Source: Treponema sp. OMZ 838 (GTDB taxonomy: Bacteria > Spirochaetota > Spirochaetia > Treponematales > Treponemataceae). Taken from it: DNA of 64,000 nucleotides. Positions 44,964 to 54,719 of the stretch are shown in pieces. Position 1 is the stretch's first letter, and every line of letters begins with the position of its first letter. Below the pieces are notes generated by a model. The model saw nothing but the letters and a program-made list of their open reading frames with translations, ran no database searches and was not told the DNA's origin. The position numbers and the translations under genes were made by a program. The stretch covers positions 1,674,001 to 1,738,000 of the forward strand of contig NZ_CP009227.1 of the NCBI RefSeq assembly GCF_000775995.1, given 5' to 3'.

Positions 44964-45497
44964 CTATTTCTTTTTTAATTTCATTTTTGCAAAACGTTTA
45001 AATCGTTTGTCATATTTACTATAAAACCTTTCAGAGACACCATTGATTATAATATTACCATGTTCATCTTTTTTTTGTGTAGCATCAATAAAATAAATAT
45101 TATTGTCGATGGTCTTAATATAAATGCCTATGTGAGTAGGCATATCATTATTATCTTCTTCGCCCATAAAAATTATATCACCTTCTGAAAGCGTGTCAGT
45201 GAATACCGAATAATACTTAAATAGATCTCGAACATTTGCATCGCAAAATAACAAATCATACTTTACACTATCTGCAACAGCGTATCGGTAACACTGCACA
45301 ACAAATCCAGAACAATCAATGCTTATCACCCCTGTGTGCAAAGGTTCTCTTTTTCCCCATACATATTTAGTATTTGCATTGGCATATTTATAAGCATATA
45401 AAACGACCTTAGAACCAATTTCATTTGAAATAAAAAACGGCAGCTGACAAGATGTAATTATATAAATAAATATGAATAATAATATTTTCTTTTTCAT
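44964..45497 (-). CDS. NlpC/P60 peptidoglycan hydrolase lipoprotein
   Basis: 177 residues. Signal MKKKILLFIFIYIITSC with lipid Cys17. The catalytic Cys is in ISIDCSGFVVQCYRYA, the His in MPTHIGIYI, and a third polar residue in YFIDATQ, which is the NlpC/P60 triad order. It starts 11 bases after the tail-tip gene J, so it is transcribed with the late genes. A lipid-anchored hydrolase here is not a usual virion part; roles in lysis or in modifying the host wall are possible. Confidence 0.75.
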   Translation of the reverse strand: MKKKILLFIFIYIITSCQLPFFISNEIGSKVVLYAYKYANANTKYVWGKREPLHTGVISIDCSGFVVQCYRYAVADSVKYDLLFCDANVRDLFKYYSVFTDTLSEGDIIFMGEEDNNDMPTHIGIYIKTIDNNIYFIDATQKKDEHGNIIINGVSERFYSKYDKRFKRFAKMKLKKK

Positions 45498-45507
45498 AAA
45501 TCCTCTG

Positions 45508-48500
45508 TTACCATCCTATATAGAATGATGAGGCAAACGCTTTATCAGAATTCTTATGAAAGGTCGCCCGTGTCAAATAACCCCATTGATTATTTATAGG
45601 ATAACCATTTAATTCAAATTTATCCTCACTCAATCGCTCAATAAAAACGACTATAGCATATTGCCAGCCTCCTTTCATGTCATTATAAAAGCATCCCCCG
45701 CCAAAGATATTTAACCGCTCACCTATATCTATTCTATCTTTAAAAACATTGAACCACTCGTATTGATTAGTGTTTACCATTTTACCCCAATACCATGTGT
45801 TTAACAAGCCTTTGTTTGGTGTGATCTTTCCTGTCACGGTAACGTTTTTTAGTTCTGCATCATTAAGAAACGCTTCTCCAGATTTCTTTATTCTAAAGAT
45901 TTCGTGCCCATTGTTTTTTGCTGAAATACCTATCTCATTATTAATTGCAACCTCAAAATCGTTAGGATTTTGTTCGTCACTATCTATTTTAAATTTTTTA
46001 GCGACAAGATTTTCTAAAAATGCATCTTGAGTTGCTAGCATTTTAATAAAACTGTTATTAGCAATCAGCTTTTCGGTGAATGTCTTTTTTACCGCTAATT
46101 CAAGGACATCTATATAGTCTGCTTTAAGCTTACCATTTACAAAAATATTATCGCTCTTGAATTGTATCTGATCTGCTTCGAGGCTTATTTGGCTTGCCAG
46201 TAATGCGGCGCGGCGGGCATCTTCCCAGAGGGGTTTTATCGCAGCTCCGGCATTCCCTTTAATACCGTAATAGTCGGTGTCTTTTACCTTGGCGTATACG
46301 GCGTTGACTTTTTCTAGGGTGCTTGCGTTTATGAGTTTTTCGCGGGTTGCCTCGTCAATCATAACAGGGAGGTTGAGGGTTAATGCCATTTGACCGGTTG
46401 CTCCGCCGCCTTTTACGAGGGCATGGATTGCCCCTGCCTGTACGTTTAAAAGGGCGGTAAGCTCGCGGCGCATATCGTCGGCTTTTGCAAGGATTTGTTC
46501 CTTGGTAATGCCGATATAGGATTGTAATCCCTCTTCCGTGTCCGATACCTTCAAAAGGATTTCGTCTTTGGTAATACTCAATCCGTCTTTGGCGTTGCGG
46601 GCGTCCTCGTCCATCTTATCAATTAAATCTTCAAGAGAGGTCCCATATCCGTTTAGTTGAAAGGCATCTGAAAAAGTATCGCCGCGGGCTATTACGTCAA
46701 TCGCTGCTTGCGCGGCTTTTGCGGCCGCTTCGAGGGCTGCTTGTTTTACCGCTTGCTCGTTTACCTTTTTTAATTCGTCGCGGGTTACGTATCCCTTATC
46801 GGAAGTGTGCGGCTTCGGGTTGCTGTCTGGTATATAGGTAATATTGCTTTTATACTCCGGCAGCGTCCCGTATTCGTAAAGAGCGGGGTTGTAGTCTTTT
46901 AAGGTTAAGCTATAGCCGTGGTCTGCCGGTTCTATGTTTACGATTTTCATTGTACGGGTAACCGCCTGAAATCCACCGTCCGTGTCGAGGATACCGAAAC
47001 TTAACACATCGCCTGAATGCGGAATACTATCGGCAGACTGCCGCACTTTTGAAACGACCTTGAGTGTGTCGGTTTTTCCGACGCCTGCAACTTCAACAGC
47101 ACAAATACCATGCCCTTTGTTATCGATGCAATGAATAAGAACGCCGCACCGTTTCCCTTGCGGAAAATCGACATATCCGTCAAGGGTGATTGTTTTTAAT
47201 AAGCCGCCCCACCATTTAACCTCTTTAACGGTTGAATGAGAAAGACCGACGGGCAAGGCTCTATGCTGTACTTCAACGCGGCTAAAAAGCGGATAGTATG
47301 CGCCCTCTGCTCCAACCCTCACGACGACGGTACGGGGGTGCGCTGCTTCTTCCGCCATCTGCCGCCAGACGTATTTATATGCCATCTTATAATCGGTGAT
47401 ATACTTTAAAGCGGTTATGCTGATGGTGTCGGTTTCGGGGTTGTACTCTTTACCGCTTCGCATAAAAACGACACTATCGGCGTCGTATCCTGCGTCTCGG
47501 TTTATGTAGGTAACTTTTTTACCGTCGGTTTTTCGTTTAAAGTCCTTGCTTGTCTGGATACTGATAATGTTTTCACTGTTAAGAAGTGCAACCGAATACG
47601 GGCGGCCGTTGTCGATTACCGCTTCAATCTTGCCGGTAAATTCATTATAGACTAAGGCGGCGTTTCCGTTTTGGCAGAGGGTATCGATCGTGTTTTTCTT
47701 TTTCTCACCGCGGGTGATAACGCCATCGGCATAAAATCCTTCTTTTTCGCAATACTCATACCATGCGCCGAAAGAAGCTAGATCAAGTTCATCATCGGCG
47801 TATTGGCTCGGCTTATGGTGTGGGCTTGTAAGGATTTCAAGTACCCATGAAGCGAGGTTCCGTGTCGGCACTTTTGAAGCGCTCCAGCTCTTTGCGGTTT
47901 TATTCCATACGCGGGCGAGGCCGGATTGAATAACGGAAAAGCTATCGAGCATATCGGCGGTATTTTCATTCGCGACAACACGGATACCGATCCTTGTACA
48001 CTTGTCGCGTTTATCGGCTTCTAACAGTTGCGCGGCGACTAATGCTGATGCGCTTGACTTTTTCGCATCGTAGCAGGTGGTCTGCACGGCCAAAAGAATA
48101 ACATTTTCTTGACTGTTACTCTTTGCCTTTGGTGTAACGCGCTTAACTCTTACGCTGATTTTCTTGCCATAACTTTGGGAAGCGGTAAAGGTTTGCGTTG
48201 CGCAATAGCGCATCTGCTTTTTCGTATTATACTCAAATGTATTCGAGACGGTGCCATTCTGGATAAAGCCTGAATCAAAAGTGTTCCATGTCGGCTCGGA
48301 GTCTTCGGGGTTGTTTGTCCATTCTACCTGTAGGGTTACGCTTTGCGCTTCCCACATATCATCCTTAAACTTACGGAGTCCGTCAAAAAGGACGATAACT
48401 TCAACCGCCATCGGGTTTGATGCTAATTCCTGAACGACGCCCGCTTTCCATTCTTTTTCAATACGCGTGTTCTCTTCCGCATCCTCCCCTGCGTGTTCGT

Positions 48501-49224
48501 GCGGTATCTGCTTATTGACGCTTACGCCGATAATCTTTTTATTAAAGGCATCGATGGTAAAATCTCCGGCTTGCCTAATTTCGATACGGTTGCGGCTATC
48601 GTAATAGGTACCGGCATCAAAATTGAATACGCCGTTTTGCGGGGTTTCGGTATTCCATGTTTTAACGGACGTGTTTTTCATTTGAAGCTTTTTAATAAGA
48701 ATATCATTAAAGCCGCATTCTAAGACAAGATTTAAATACTGATCCTCTCCGCGCGCCCCTTCAATGGTGTAATGCGGCGGGCATAACAGGTAGGGAGTGA
48801 ATAACGATTCGCCGATAGTGTACGGGAAATATTGACCGGTTGCGGCTCTGTTTTGTGCGCCTTTAACAAAAGGGAGACGTTCTATAGCATTCTTTGCTTT
48901 TGCATTTTTCTGCGCTTTTTGCAATGCCTCAAGCTGCTGTCGTTGCTCGTACATCTTAACACCGACAACGACACCGGCCGCAATACCGGCGACGGCAAGA
49001 AGAACAGTTGTTGCAATGAGTATACTTGTTGCTGCTGCGGGGAGGATACGGATAAAAATTATGTCATCATCTTGTAATTGATAATCGCAGGGAATAGCCT
49101 TGCCTGCTTTCAAAATAAGCGCGTGGTTCCAATCGATAGCGGGGAGCGCATCTTTTAAAACGCCGCTTGTTTCATACGTTGTTACGTCCTGCCCGATGCT
49201 ATTATAAACGTGTATCAATGCCAT
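45508..49224 (-). CDS. Tail tip / central fibre protein (lambda J-like)
   Basis: 1238 residues. The first 130 residues include a ubiquitin-like start and a hydrophobic stretch (SILIATTVLLAVAGIAAGVVV) that resembles tail assembly protein I; the J-type tail-tip body follows. The middle has repeated fibronectin-like beta domains and phrases such as FGAWYEYCEKEGFYADGVI. The last 400 residues are helical (EEGLQSYIGITKEQILAKADD) and end in a probable receptor-binding tip. J determines host range. It overlaps the K-like gene by 23 bases. Confidence 0.8.
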   Translation of the reverse strand: MALIHVYNSIGQDVTTYETSGVLKDALPAIDWNHALILKAGKAIPCDYQLQDDDIIFIRILPAAATSILIATTVLLAVAGIAAGVVVGVKMYEQRQQLEALQKAQKNAKAKNAIERLPFVKGAQNRAATGQYFPYTIGESLFTPYLLCPPHYTIEGARGEDQYLNLVLECGFNDILIKKLQMKNTSVKTWNTETPQNGVFNFDAGTYYDSRNRIEIRQAGDFTIDAFNKKIIGVSVNKQIPHEHAGEDAEENTRIEKEWKAGVVQELASNPMAVEVIVLFDGLRKFKDDMWEAQSVTLQVEWTNNPEDSEPTWNTFDSGFIQNGTVSNTFEYNTKKQMRYCATQTFTASQSYGKKISVRVKRVTPKAKSNSQENVILLAVQTTCYDAKKSSASALVAAQLLEADKRDKCTRIGIRVVANENTADMLDSFSVIQSGLARVWNKTAKSWSASKVPTRNLASWVLEILTSPHHKPSQYADDELDLASFGAWYEYCEKEGFYADGVITRGEKKKNTIDTLCQNGNAALVYNEFTGKIEAVIDNGRPYSVALLNSENIISIQTSKDFKRKTDGKKVTYINRDAGYDADSVVFMRSGKEYNPETDTISITALKYITDYKMAYKYVWRQMAEEAAHPRTVVVRVGAEGAYYPLFSRVEVQHRALPVGLSHSTVKEVKWWGGLLKTITLDGYVDFPQGKRCGVLIHCIDNKGHGICAVEVAGVGKTDTLKVVSKVRQSADSIPHSGDVLSFGILDTDGGFQAVTRTMKIVNIEPADHGYSLTLKDYNPALYEYGTLPEYKSNITYIPDSNPKPHTSDKGYVTRDELKKVNEQAVKQAALEAAAKAAQAAIDVIARGDTFSDAFQLNGYGTSLEDLIDKMDEDARNAKDGLSITKDEILLKVSDTEEGLQSYIGITKEQILAKADDMRRELTALLNVQAGAIHALVKGGGATGQMALTLNLPVMIDEATREKLINASTLEKVNAVYAKVKDTDYYGIKGNAGAAIKPLWEDARRAALLASQISLEADQIQFKSDNIFVNGKLKADYIDVLELAVKKTFTEKLIANNSFIKMLATQDAFLENLVAKKFKIDSDEQNPNDFEVAINNEIGISAKNNGHEIFRIKKSGEAFLNDAELKNVTVTGKITPNKGLLNTWYWGKMVNTNQYEWFNVFKDRIDIGERLNIFGGGCFYNDMKGGWQYAIVVFIERLSEDKFELNGYPINNQWGYLTRATFHKNSDKAFASSFYIGW

Positions 49225-49576
49225 AGATGCCCCTTATTTTAAAAGTTCCGATGCGATTAACCCGACAGCCGAGCCGCGTCATGTGAATAAATTCGGTTTC
49301 GTTTAAACAGACGCCGAGATGTAATTCCGCCCCCGCCGCCGTGTGTGTTTCCATCTCTAAAAGCGCGCCCTCTTTTGGTGTGTCGATTTTATGCACGTTA
49401 AGTGTCGGCGCATGAATAGCGCTTAAACGTACATGGTGATCTTCATAGTACACGTCGTCTAAGCGATACCCCGCGCGGCGGGCGACTTCGATACAAAGAC
49501 CGTAACAGTCATACCCTGATTTATCCCTCCCGTGGTCTTTATACGATGCGCCGATTAAATCGTTTACTTCTATCAT
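49202..49576 (-). CDS. Tail assembly protein K-like NlpC/P60 peptidase
   Basis: 124 residues. GYDCYGLCIEVARRAG holds the catalytic Cys, and LHLGVCLNETEFIHM the His. This is the C-terminal peptidase half of lambda K; the JAB/MPN N-terminal half is absent, which is common in such phages. It lies between the L-like and J genes and probably acts during tail assembly or cell-wall penetration. Confidence 0.8.
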   Translation of the reverse strand: MIEVNDLIGASYKDHGRDKSGYDCYGLCIEVARRAGYRLDDVYYEDHHVRLSAIHAPTLNVHKIDTPKEGALLEMETHTAAGAELHLGVCLNETEFIHMTRLGCRVNRIGTFKIRGIYGIDTRL

Positions 49577-49594
49577 ACTGATATAGTCATTCTC

Positions 49595-50056
49595 TTACGC
49601 GTTTCCGCGGTTATTATCGGCGTCAAATATAAACGGCGGGAAATTCATTTCAAGCCTATCATCATTAGTAAACGAGATAACAACTTTTAAACCGTTGTCG
49701 GTGGTAACCGTTCCGTATTGATGGTGAAAATACCGGATCGGCGTTATATCCCCTGCGGCGTCGAGCACACCGATAACGTCAACGGTGAAAAGCTCATCGC
49801 TTGCTTCTACCATATCGAGGGCACACGTTTTAACGCCGGTAATTTCAAGGGTTCCGTTCTGCAGGACGCCGCCGACTGTTTTAGGGCGGGTATATTTAAA
49901 GGCGCTTGCTTCATACGTTATCCCGTGATAGGTTACGTCCTCGTTATTATTGATATAGTGCGCCGTCCCGACGTTCGGATGGTGGATTGTAATTAAATAC
50001 GGCAGGGCATACGCACCGCCGGAGGAGAGTGATTGAAAAAGTTCAGCCTTTGTCAT
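49595..50056 (-). CDS. Minor tail protein L-like / DUF1833-like
   Basis: 153 residues from ATG 50056, which overlaps the M-like stop by 4 bases; the frame also opens at 50068. The pattern YINNNEDVTYHGITYEASAF resembles DUF1833 and L-family tail proteins. In lambda, L joins the tail tip near J. It carries none of the cysteines that bind the Fe-S cluster in lambda L. Confidence 0.65.
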   Translation of the reverse strand: MTKAELFQSLSSGGAYALPYLITIHHPNVGTAHYINNNEDVTYHGITYEASAFKYTRPKTVGGVLQNGTLEITGVKTCALDMVEASDELFTVDVIGVLDAAGDITPIRYFHHQYGTVTTDNGLKVVISFTNDDRLEMNFPPFIFDADNNRGNA

Positions 50057-50388
50057 ACTTCTATCCATTCCATCGATATTGTTTTATACGCTTGCCCCTC
50101 AATCGTCGGCGGGCTATCCATCCGGTATACTGTTTGCACTCCCGATCCTTCGAGATTTGGGGCGCTAAAGGGTTGGCCGTTACCCCTGAGGGTTTTGGTG
50201 TACCATTCGTCAAAAATTTGAGCCTGCGCCCGTGTTACGGAGCAGGATACTGCATACTTGCGCTTTACCACTGTATTTTTTTGCCATGCGACAACGCGCC
50301 CTGAATCATATTGCTGCTTTACGGCATTATCGACGTATCCGGTTTGAACGCCGTATAGTTTCGTAATGGAAAAGGGAAAGGTTATCAT
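50053..50388 (-). CDS. Minor tail protein M-like
   Basis: 111 residues. Beta-rich, with FDEWYTKTLRGNGQPFSAPN near the middle, as in distal tail M-type proteins. It starts 4 bases inside the tape measure stop, so the two are coupled. Assignment rests on gene order (tape measure-M-L-K-J) and size. Confidence 0.6.
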   Translation of the reverse strand: MITFPFSITKLYGVQTGYVDNAVKQQYDSGRVVAWQKNTVVKRKYAVSCSVTRAQAQIFDEWYTKTLRGNGQPFSAPNLEGSGVQTVYRMDSPPTIEGQAYKTISMEWIEV

Positions 50389-53042
50389 TGGATATTTACC
50401 CCCGCGTTTCGTCCTTGCATACCGGCAAAGCCTTTATCATACGTGCCGTCTGCAAAGCCTTTATTGATATGCTTATCGATAATTTCTATAAACACTTCGC
50501 CATTACGCTCTTGAGCATACGCGCTGACACGGTTTGACTGCGTATTGTTGACGGTGATAGGGAAAGAGGGTTTATATTGCCTCTCTCCGTTGAGCATTGC
50601 CCATAATCGTTTCTGCTGCGGAAAGTTTGTAATCATCTCGCCTGAATTAACATTCGCGTTGACGTTGTCTCCGTAATAGCTCGAGCCTCCCACTATACCG
50701 CCGTGTGCAAAATTCGGAGGTATCGGCTTACTTGCGACGATAGAAGCAATTTGTACCGCGCCGGCCGCTGCAACAATCGGAGCGGTGGCAAGCCCGATAG
50801 GAAAGCCGAGCGCAATGGTTTTACTTACCCCCTCGGCAATATTTGCGACGGCGGCAAGCATAGAAGCCGTCCATTGAAACATCTTAACTTTGTATTCTTC
50901 TTGTGCCGCTTTCTTTTTTATCTCTTTCATCTTCGCGGTGTACTCGGTTTCGGACATTTCGCCTTTTTCATACTTTTCGTCGAGGGCTGCAAGTTCTAGC
51001 TTTTGCTCATTCTGAATGGATTCAAGCATCAGCTTTGCGGCATCTTGCGCAACCTGCAGGGCTTGCAGTGTGTACTGATTGACTTGCTCCATAACGGTGC
51101 GGGCGCGCTCTATTTTTGCTTGCGCATACTTTTCGTCTATCTCGTCCTTGGCTTTTTCCTTTTCCTCTTTGCTTAAAACCTCGCTTGCATCGATTGCTTC
51201 TTTCAATTTTAGCCGCTGCTCTTGCTGTGCTTTATACTCATCAAACTCACTTTTTCTTATCCCAGCGATTGTCCGTATCTTTTCTTTTTCAAGGGCAATC
51301 TCTTTTTCTTTCAACTGCTCTAATAGCTGTTCCTTCGTATATTTTGTATCGTTTCCTTCCTGCGCTTTTTCTATGGTCGCATCATCTAAGCCCTTTATTT
51401 TATCTTGCAACTTTTTATATTGCGCAAGCTGCTCGTCGAACCCCTCTAGCGGCGTCGGTGCTATTTTCATGTCTTTGAGGGTGTTCATTACCGCATGGGT
51501 TGCTTCAATCGCAGCCTTTAATTTTTTCTCTGCATCCGTTTGCGCATCAACAGCAGCCTTCGCCTTTTTTACCTGCTCTAATCGCTTTTGTGCAACAGGA
51601 TAACTCTCTTTGATTTTCCCTTCCGTGTTTGTGAGTAAGTCGATATAGGATTTCAGATAGACATTGAAAAGGTCTTGCGCCTTGACGTTCTCACCCTTTG
51701 CCTTTGCTTCAAGCTCAAGGGCTTTAATGTTATTTTCAAGCTGCTTATTGCTTGCCGCTGCGTAATCGTCGGCGGTCTTTTGTGCTTTCGCTTGATCTTC
51801 TGCTGCTTTTGCCGCGGCGTTTTCGGTTGCAATTCTGTCTTTTTCGGCTTTTTCTTTTTGTGCTAAAAGTGCCGTCGATTTTTCTAAAAGTTCTTCCTCT
51901 TTTTCTCCCAACTTCCCCGCAAGCTCTATTTTTAACTGTAGCTGCTCGATTATTTTTTCAAGCTCTTCAATAGAAGAATCTTCGAGCCTTTTTGTCGGTG
52001 TCGCTTTTTCATACCATTTTTCAACCGCTTTATATGCCGCCGCTCCGCTGTCAAGCGCATCATTGGGATCTGGTTTGTACATATCCCGCTTTCGTTGCTT
52101 TTCTGCTTCCTTTACAGGGTCATAGTCCATCCGCTCAAGCATATTATGCAAAAAAGCATCGTTATCAGTATTGATAAAGTCAAGCCGTTTTTTAAGCCAC
52201 TTCATCGCGGCGGTGCCTTTTTCATAAAACCCTTTCCAGAATCGATCCCATAAATCAACGGCTGGAGCGATAAGGGCACCTATCATCTCTTTAAAATCGC
52301 CCTTTGCATTTTCTGCCTGTTCTTTTACATTGGCAAGTTCAGAGGCGAGTCCGTTATAATGTTTGGAGATGAGTTTTACCGCGTCTCCGTTTTTAAGTTG
52401 TTCGTCTGTAAGATTTTTTATACCTTCAATCTGTCTTCCAAGGGCTCCGGCCTGCCCTGAAAAAGTGGCATTTAAGGTTTGTACCGCGCTTTGTATATCA
52501 GTGCCGGTTCCTGCTGCGTAGTCTGCGGCGGCCTTCATAATGTCGCGGATTTGCGATTCCGTGCGCCCTGTTGCCGCGAGCTGTGCCATCAGCTTAAGGC
52601 TTACCTCGTCTCCAATTTCGCTCACCGATTGCAATTCGCTTGCGAATGCTTTTAATCCTGCGACTGCTTGCCCGTCTAAATACGGGTTATTCCGTGCGGC
52701 AATCGCTAAGGCGTTTTCGGCATCTTCTTGTACATGGAATGCGTCGGTACATTCCCGCATCACCTCGCCGATTTTCTTTGTTGCGGCGATTGCCCCGACG
52801 GCCGCGGCGACGTATAGCCCGTTAGATGACGCCGTGTCTTTTATTTTGTTAGCGAAACTAGAAGCGGTGCTTGACGCTTCCTGCATAACGGCATCAAGTT
52901 TTTTAAAGTTTCCCGCCGTTTTTTTCGTCGTCTTTTCCGCTTCTTTTTCAATACTTCTTATTTCTTGATTGATTTTTTTGACGCCTTTTTCAACGCCTTC
53001 GGTTGTCATTTTACCATCAATTTCTACGCTGTTATCGGGCAT
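50385..53042 (-). CDS. Tail tape measure protein
   Basis: About 885 residues from ATG 53042, supported by AAGGA upstream; the frame opens at 53075 within repeat DNA. Long helical coiled-coil regions (alanine, lysine and glutamate rich), an early tape-measure core (AADYAAGTGTDIQSAVQTLNAT), and a hydrophobic late segment (GVSKTIALGFPIGLATAPIV) are typical. It sets tail length; this size predicts a tail of roughly 130 nm on the usual length-per-residue rule. The long flexible-tail gene set indicates siphovirus morphology. Confidence 0.88.
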   Translation of the reverse strand: MPDNSVEIDGKMTTEGVEKGVKKINQEIRSIEKEAEKTTKKTAGNFKKLDAVMQEASSTASSFANKIKDTASSNGLYVAAAVGAIAATKKIGEVMRECTDAFHVQEDAENALAIAARNNPYLDGQAVAGLKAFASELQSVSEIGDEVSLKLMAQLAATGRTESQIRDIMKAAADYAAGTGTDIQSAVQTLNATFSGQAGALGRQIEGIKNLTDEQLKNGDAVKLISKHYNGLASELANVKEQAENAKGDFKEMIGALIAPAVDLWDRFWKGFYEKGTAAMKWLKKRLDFINTDNDAFLHNMLERMDYDPVKEAEKQRKRDMYKPDPNDALDSGAAAYKAVEKWYEKATPTKRLEDSSIEELEKIIEQLQLKIELAGKLGEKEEELLEKSTALLAQKEKAEKDRIATENAAAKAAEDQAKAQKTADDYAAASNKQLENNIKALELEAKAKGENVKAQDLFNVYLKSYIDLLTNTEGKIKESYPVAQKRLEQVKKAKAAVDAQTDAEKKLKAAIEATHAVMNTLKDMKIAPTPLEGFDEQLAQYKKLQDKIKGLDDATIEKAQEGNDTKYTKEQLLEQLKEKEIALEKEKIRTIAGIRKSEFDEYKAQQEQRLKLKEAIDASEVLSKEEKEKAKDEIDEKYAQAKIERARTVMEQVNQYTLQALQVAQDAAKLMLESIQNEQKLELAALDEKYEKGEMSETEYTAKMKEIKKKAAQEEYKVKMFQWTASMLAAVANIAEGVSKTIALGFPIGLATAPIVAAAGAVQIASIVASKPIPPNFAHGGIVGGSSYYGDNVNANVNSGEMITNFPQQKRLWAMLNGERQYKPSFPITVNNTQSNRVSAYAQERNGEVFIEIIDKHINKGFADGTYDKGFAGMQGRNAGVNIQ

Positions 53043-53059
53043 TATCTTTTTCCTTAAAA

Positions 53060-53197
53060 TTGAACAACTGAACAAAGTGTAAACTTTGGAAGGTGTTCAA
53101 TTAGTGCGCGAAAAGCGCACATATAATCTGCGACGTTTGCCGAATGGCAAACTCGACAATTAAATGAAGACACACCATTTGAGTGGCTTCATTTAAT
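53060..53197. repeat. Structured repeat element inside the phage late operon
   Basis: Reverse-oriented copy between Gp15 and tape measure genes. Hairpin 2 CGA-GTTTGCC-ATTC-GGCAAAC-G-TCG (53131-53155) has the family layout with a bulged G. Hairpin 1 is ATTAAATGAAG with CTTCATTTAAT (53159-53169, 53187-53197) and has CCATTTGAGTGG in its loop. Further hairpins are GTGCGC/GCGCAC (53104-53120) and CAAAGT/ACTTTG inside TTGAACA/TGTTCAA. It overlaps the Gp15 stop codon. Confidence 0.7.
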
Positions 53198-53773
53198 AGT
53201 TCCTTTTTTCTTTTTCCGCAAGCCGTTCAGCCTTGCTTCAAACTCGGCAAGGGCGGCATCTTCTGCTTCATCTTTTACTTCAATTTCCCATGCGTCGTGG
53301 AGCTTTTGCATTGCGCGGGTGTATTCGTCTTTTTTACCGCTCGTGTTTTCCCAGAGTCTAAAACCGATAACATCATTTAACTTGGTGTCTCGCAAACCTG
53401 CGAGCAGTGCGCTGAAACAGTGCCAATGGAGAATCGCGGTACTTAAATCGATATGATACTGCTGCATAAAGGCGGCATAAATTAAATCGGCGTCAAGGGT
53501 GTAGTCGAGTACCGGCGCGCCTGCATCCTCGCGCTTACTCTTGCGGGGTAAAGTGTGCGGCGGGTTCATAAAAGCAACGAGCGCCTTTATGCCGGCTATT
53601 TTATCGGGGGGCAACTCTTGAATAAACATAAAATCGCAGTCGCTCGGCTTTGTGCCTTTTTCGTTAAGCACCTGTTCCAAACGGATAAAATAGCGGAAAT
53701 CGGTATGAATGCGGTAAAAAGCCCCCGAAACTTCTATCGCTTCGGGGAGCTTTGCTTTGGTTAAATCGATCAC
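53189..53773 (-). CDS. Gp15-family phage protein (tail assembly chaperone position)
   Basis: 194 residues. The signature block YHIDLSTAILHWHCFSALLAGL and a start on IHTDFRYFIRLEQVL match the Gp15 family of A118-like phages. It lies directly upstream of the tape measure gene, where tail assembly chaperones are found. The 3' end falls inside a repeat element, which supplies the last residues and the stop. Confidence 0.8.
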   Translation of the reverse strand: MIDLTKAKLPEAIEVSGAFYRIHTDFRYFIRLEQVLNEKGTKPSDCDFMFIQELPPDKIAGIKALVAFMNPPHTLPRKSKREDAGAPVLDYTLDADLIYAAFMQQYHIDLSTAILHWHCFSALLAGLRDTKLNDVIGFRLWENTSGKKDEYTRAMQKLHDAWEIEVKDEAEDAALAEFEARLNGLRKKKKGTIK

Positions 53774-53782
53774 TAAACGCCC

Positions 53783-54304
53783 TTATGTTGCAGGGGTGAA
53801 CGTATCGCCTGTCCACTCTCCCTTAATAAATTCGGGCTTGCCGCTTGCAAAGGAAAGAGCGCCGATAACGATTTTATTGAACGAAAGGTCAAAATTGATG
53901 CTTTCGTCTACCGTATCCATCTGGCTGATTTTTACCAAGGCGTCAACCTTCCATGCCTTGTACACATCATCGCTGCCATTCTTTCCCTTTTCTTGGTAAA
54001 AAGCAACCATTACATCGCGGTGTGCATTTTCACCCGTCGGCAACTTAAAGAGCATACCGAAAAACTCTTCATAGTCATCGGAGTTTTTCCACATGGTGAT
54101 ACTCTGCGCAAGGCTCGGTTGATATCCGGTGATTTCTTCTTCCGGTATATCACTTGAAATGTAATCGTAGGTTTTTACCTGCGGATTGGTCGAAAGGGTG
54201 AACGTCTTTGATTTTTCAATACGCCGCCAATCGGGTGCGCTGTCGGTTCCTACGTTGACAAACGGCACAACGTGCGTTTTGCGTACCAATTTCTTTTTTG
54301 CCAT
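53783..54304 (-). CDS. Major tail tube protein
   Basis: About 173 residues from ATG 54304, which has GAGGAGG upstream; an earlier in-frame ATG (54331) overlaps the upstream gene. The protein is beta-rich, with FTLSTNPQVKTYDYISSDIPE and SITMWKNSDDYEEFF, as in tail tube proteins of A118-like siphophages. It polymerises around the tape measure. Position between minor capsid and Gp15 genes supports this. Confidence 0.75.
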   Translation of the reverse strand: MAKKKLVRKTHVVPFVNVGTDSAPDWRRIEKSKTFTLSTNPQVKTYDYISSDIPEEEITGYQPSLAQSITMWKNSDDYEEFFGMLFKLPTGENAHRDVMVAFYQEKGKNGSDDVYKAWKVDALVKISQMDTVDESINFDLSFNKIVIGALSFASGKPEFIKGEWTGDTFTPAT

Positions 54305-54330
54305 AGTCTTTTTCTTCCTCCTCTTTGGCA

Positions 54331-54719
54331 TTATTCTTCCAGATAACTACAGGCAATCGCTGCGCTGTAGGTGGTAAAGTCTTTATCATCCTTGCCGATA
54401 AATTGCGGCAAGGTGAGCGCTTCGCATGTAATGTCTACATCTTCCCCTTCTATCTCCACTCCGTCTAAAGCGCTGGTAATGGTATATGCATACTCGCGGG
54501 CTTTCTCGGCGTCCTTACAGCGGATATAGTAGGTAAGATTCCATTTTACGAAGCGTGAGCCGTCGGTATAGCGTTGCTGTGCTGCGGGGGCTGGATCGTG
54601 CCGGAGCGCCGCTCCGTCTTTGTCGGCGTAAGGGATAAGGTCGTTATAGACGGTAAAAGGAATGAGCCTTTTTTTTCAACCCACTGATTAACCCGTTCAG
54701 CTATTTTTAAGCATTTCAT
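54331..54719 (-). pseudogene. Minor capsid (type 3) / tail completion protein, frameshifted
   Basis: From ATG 54719 the frame reads MKCLKIAERVNQWVEKK, then meets an eight-A run (54669-54676 on the plus strand). The family-like continuation, LIPFTVYNDLIPYADKDG through to CSYLEE with TAA at 54331-54333, is in another frame. One extra A would join them. Size (about 128 residues) and place between minor capsid type 2 and tail tube genes fit the Minor_capsid_3 family. Either a sequencing error, slippage, or a true lesion in the prophage. Confidence 0.65.

Noticed and set aside
51079-51603. Ser/Phe-rich ORF opposite the tape measure gene
   Set aside because: Shadow of a Lys/Glu/Ala-rich coiled coil.
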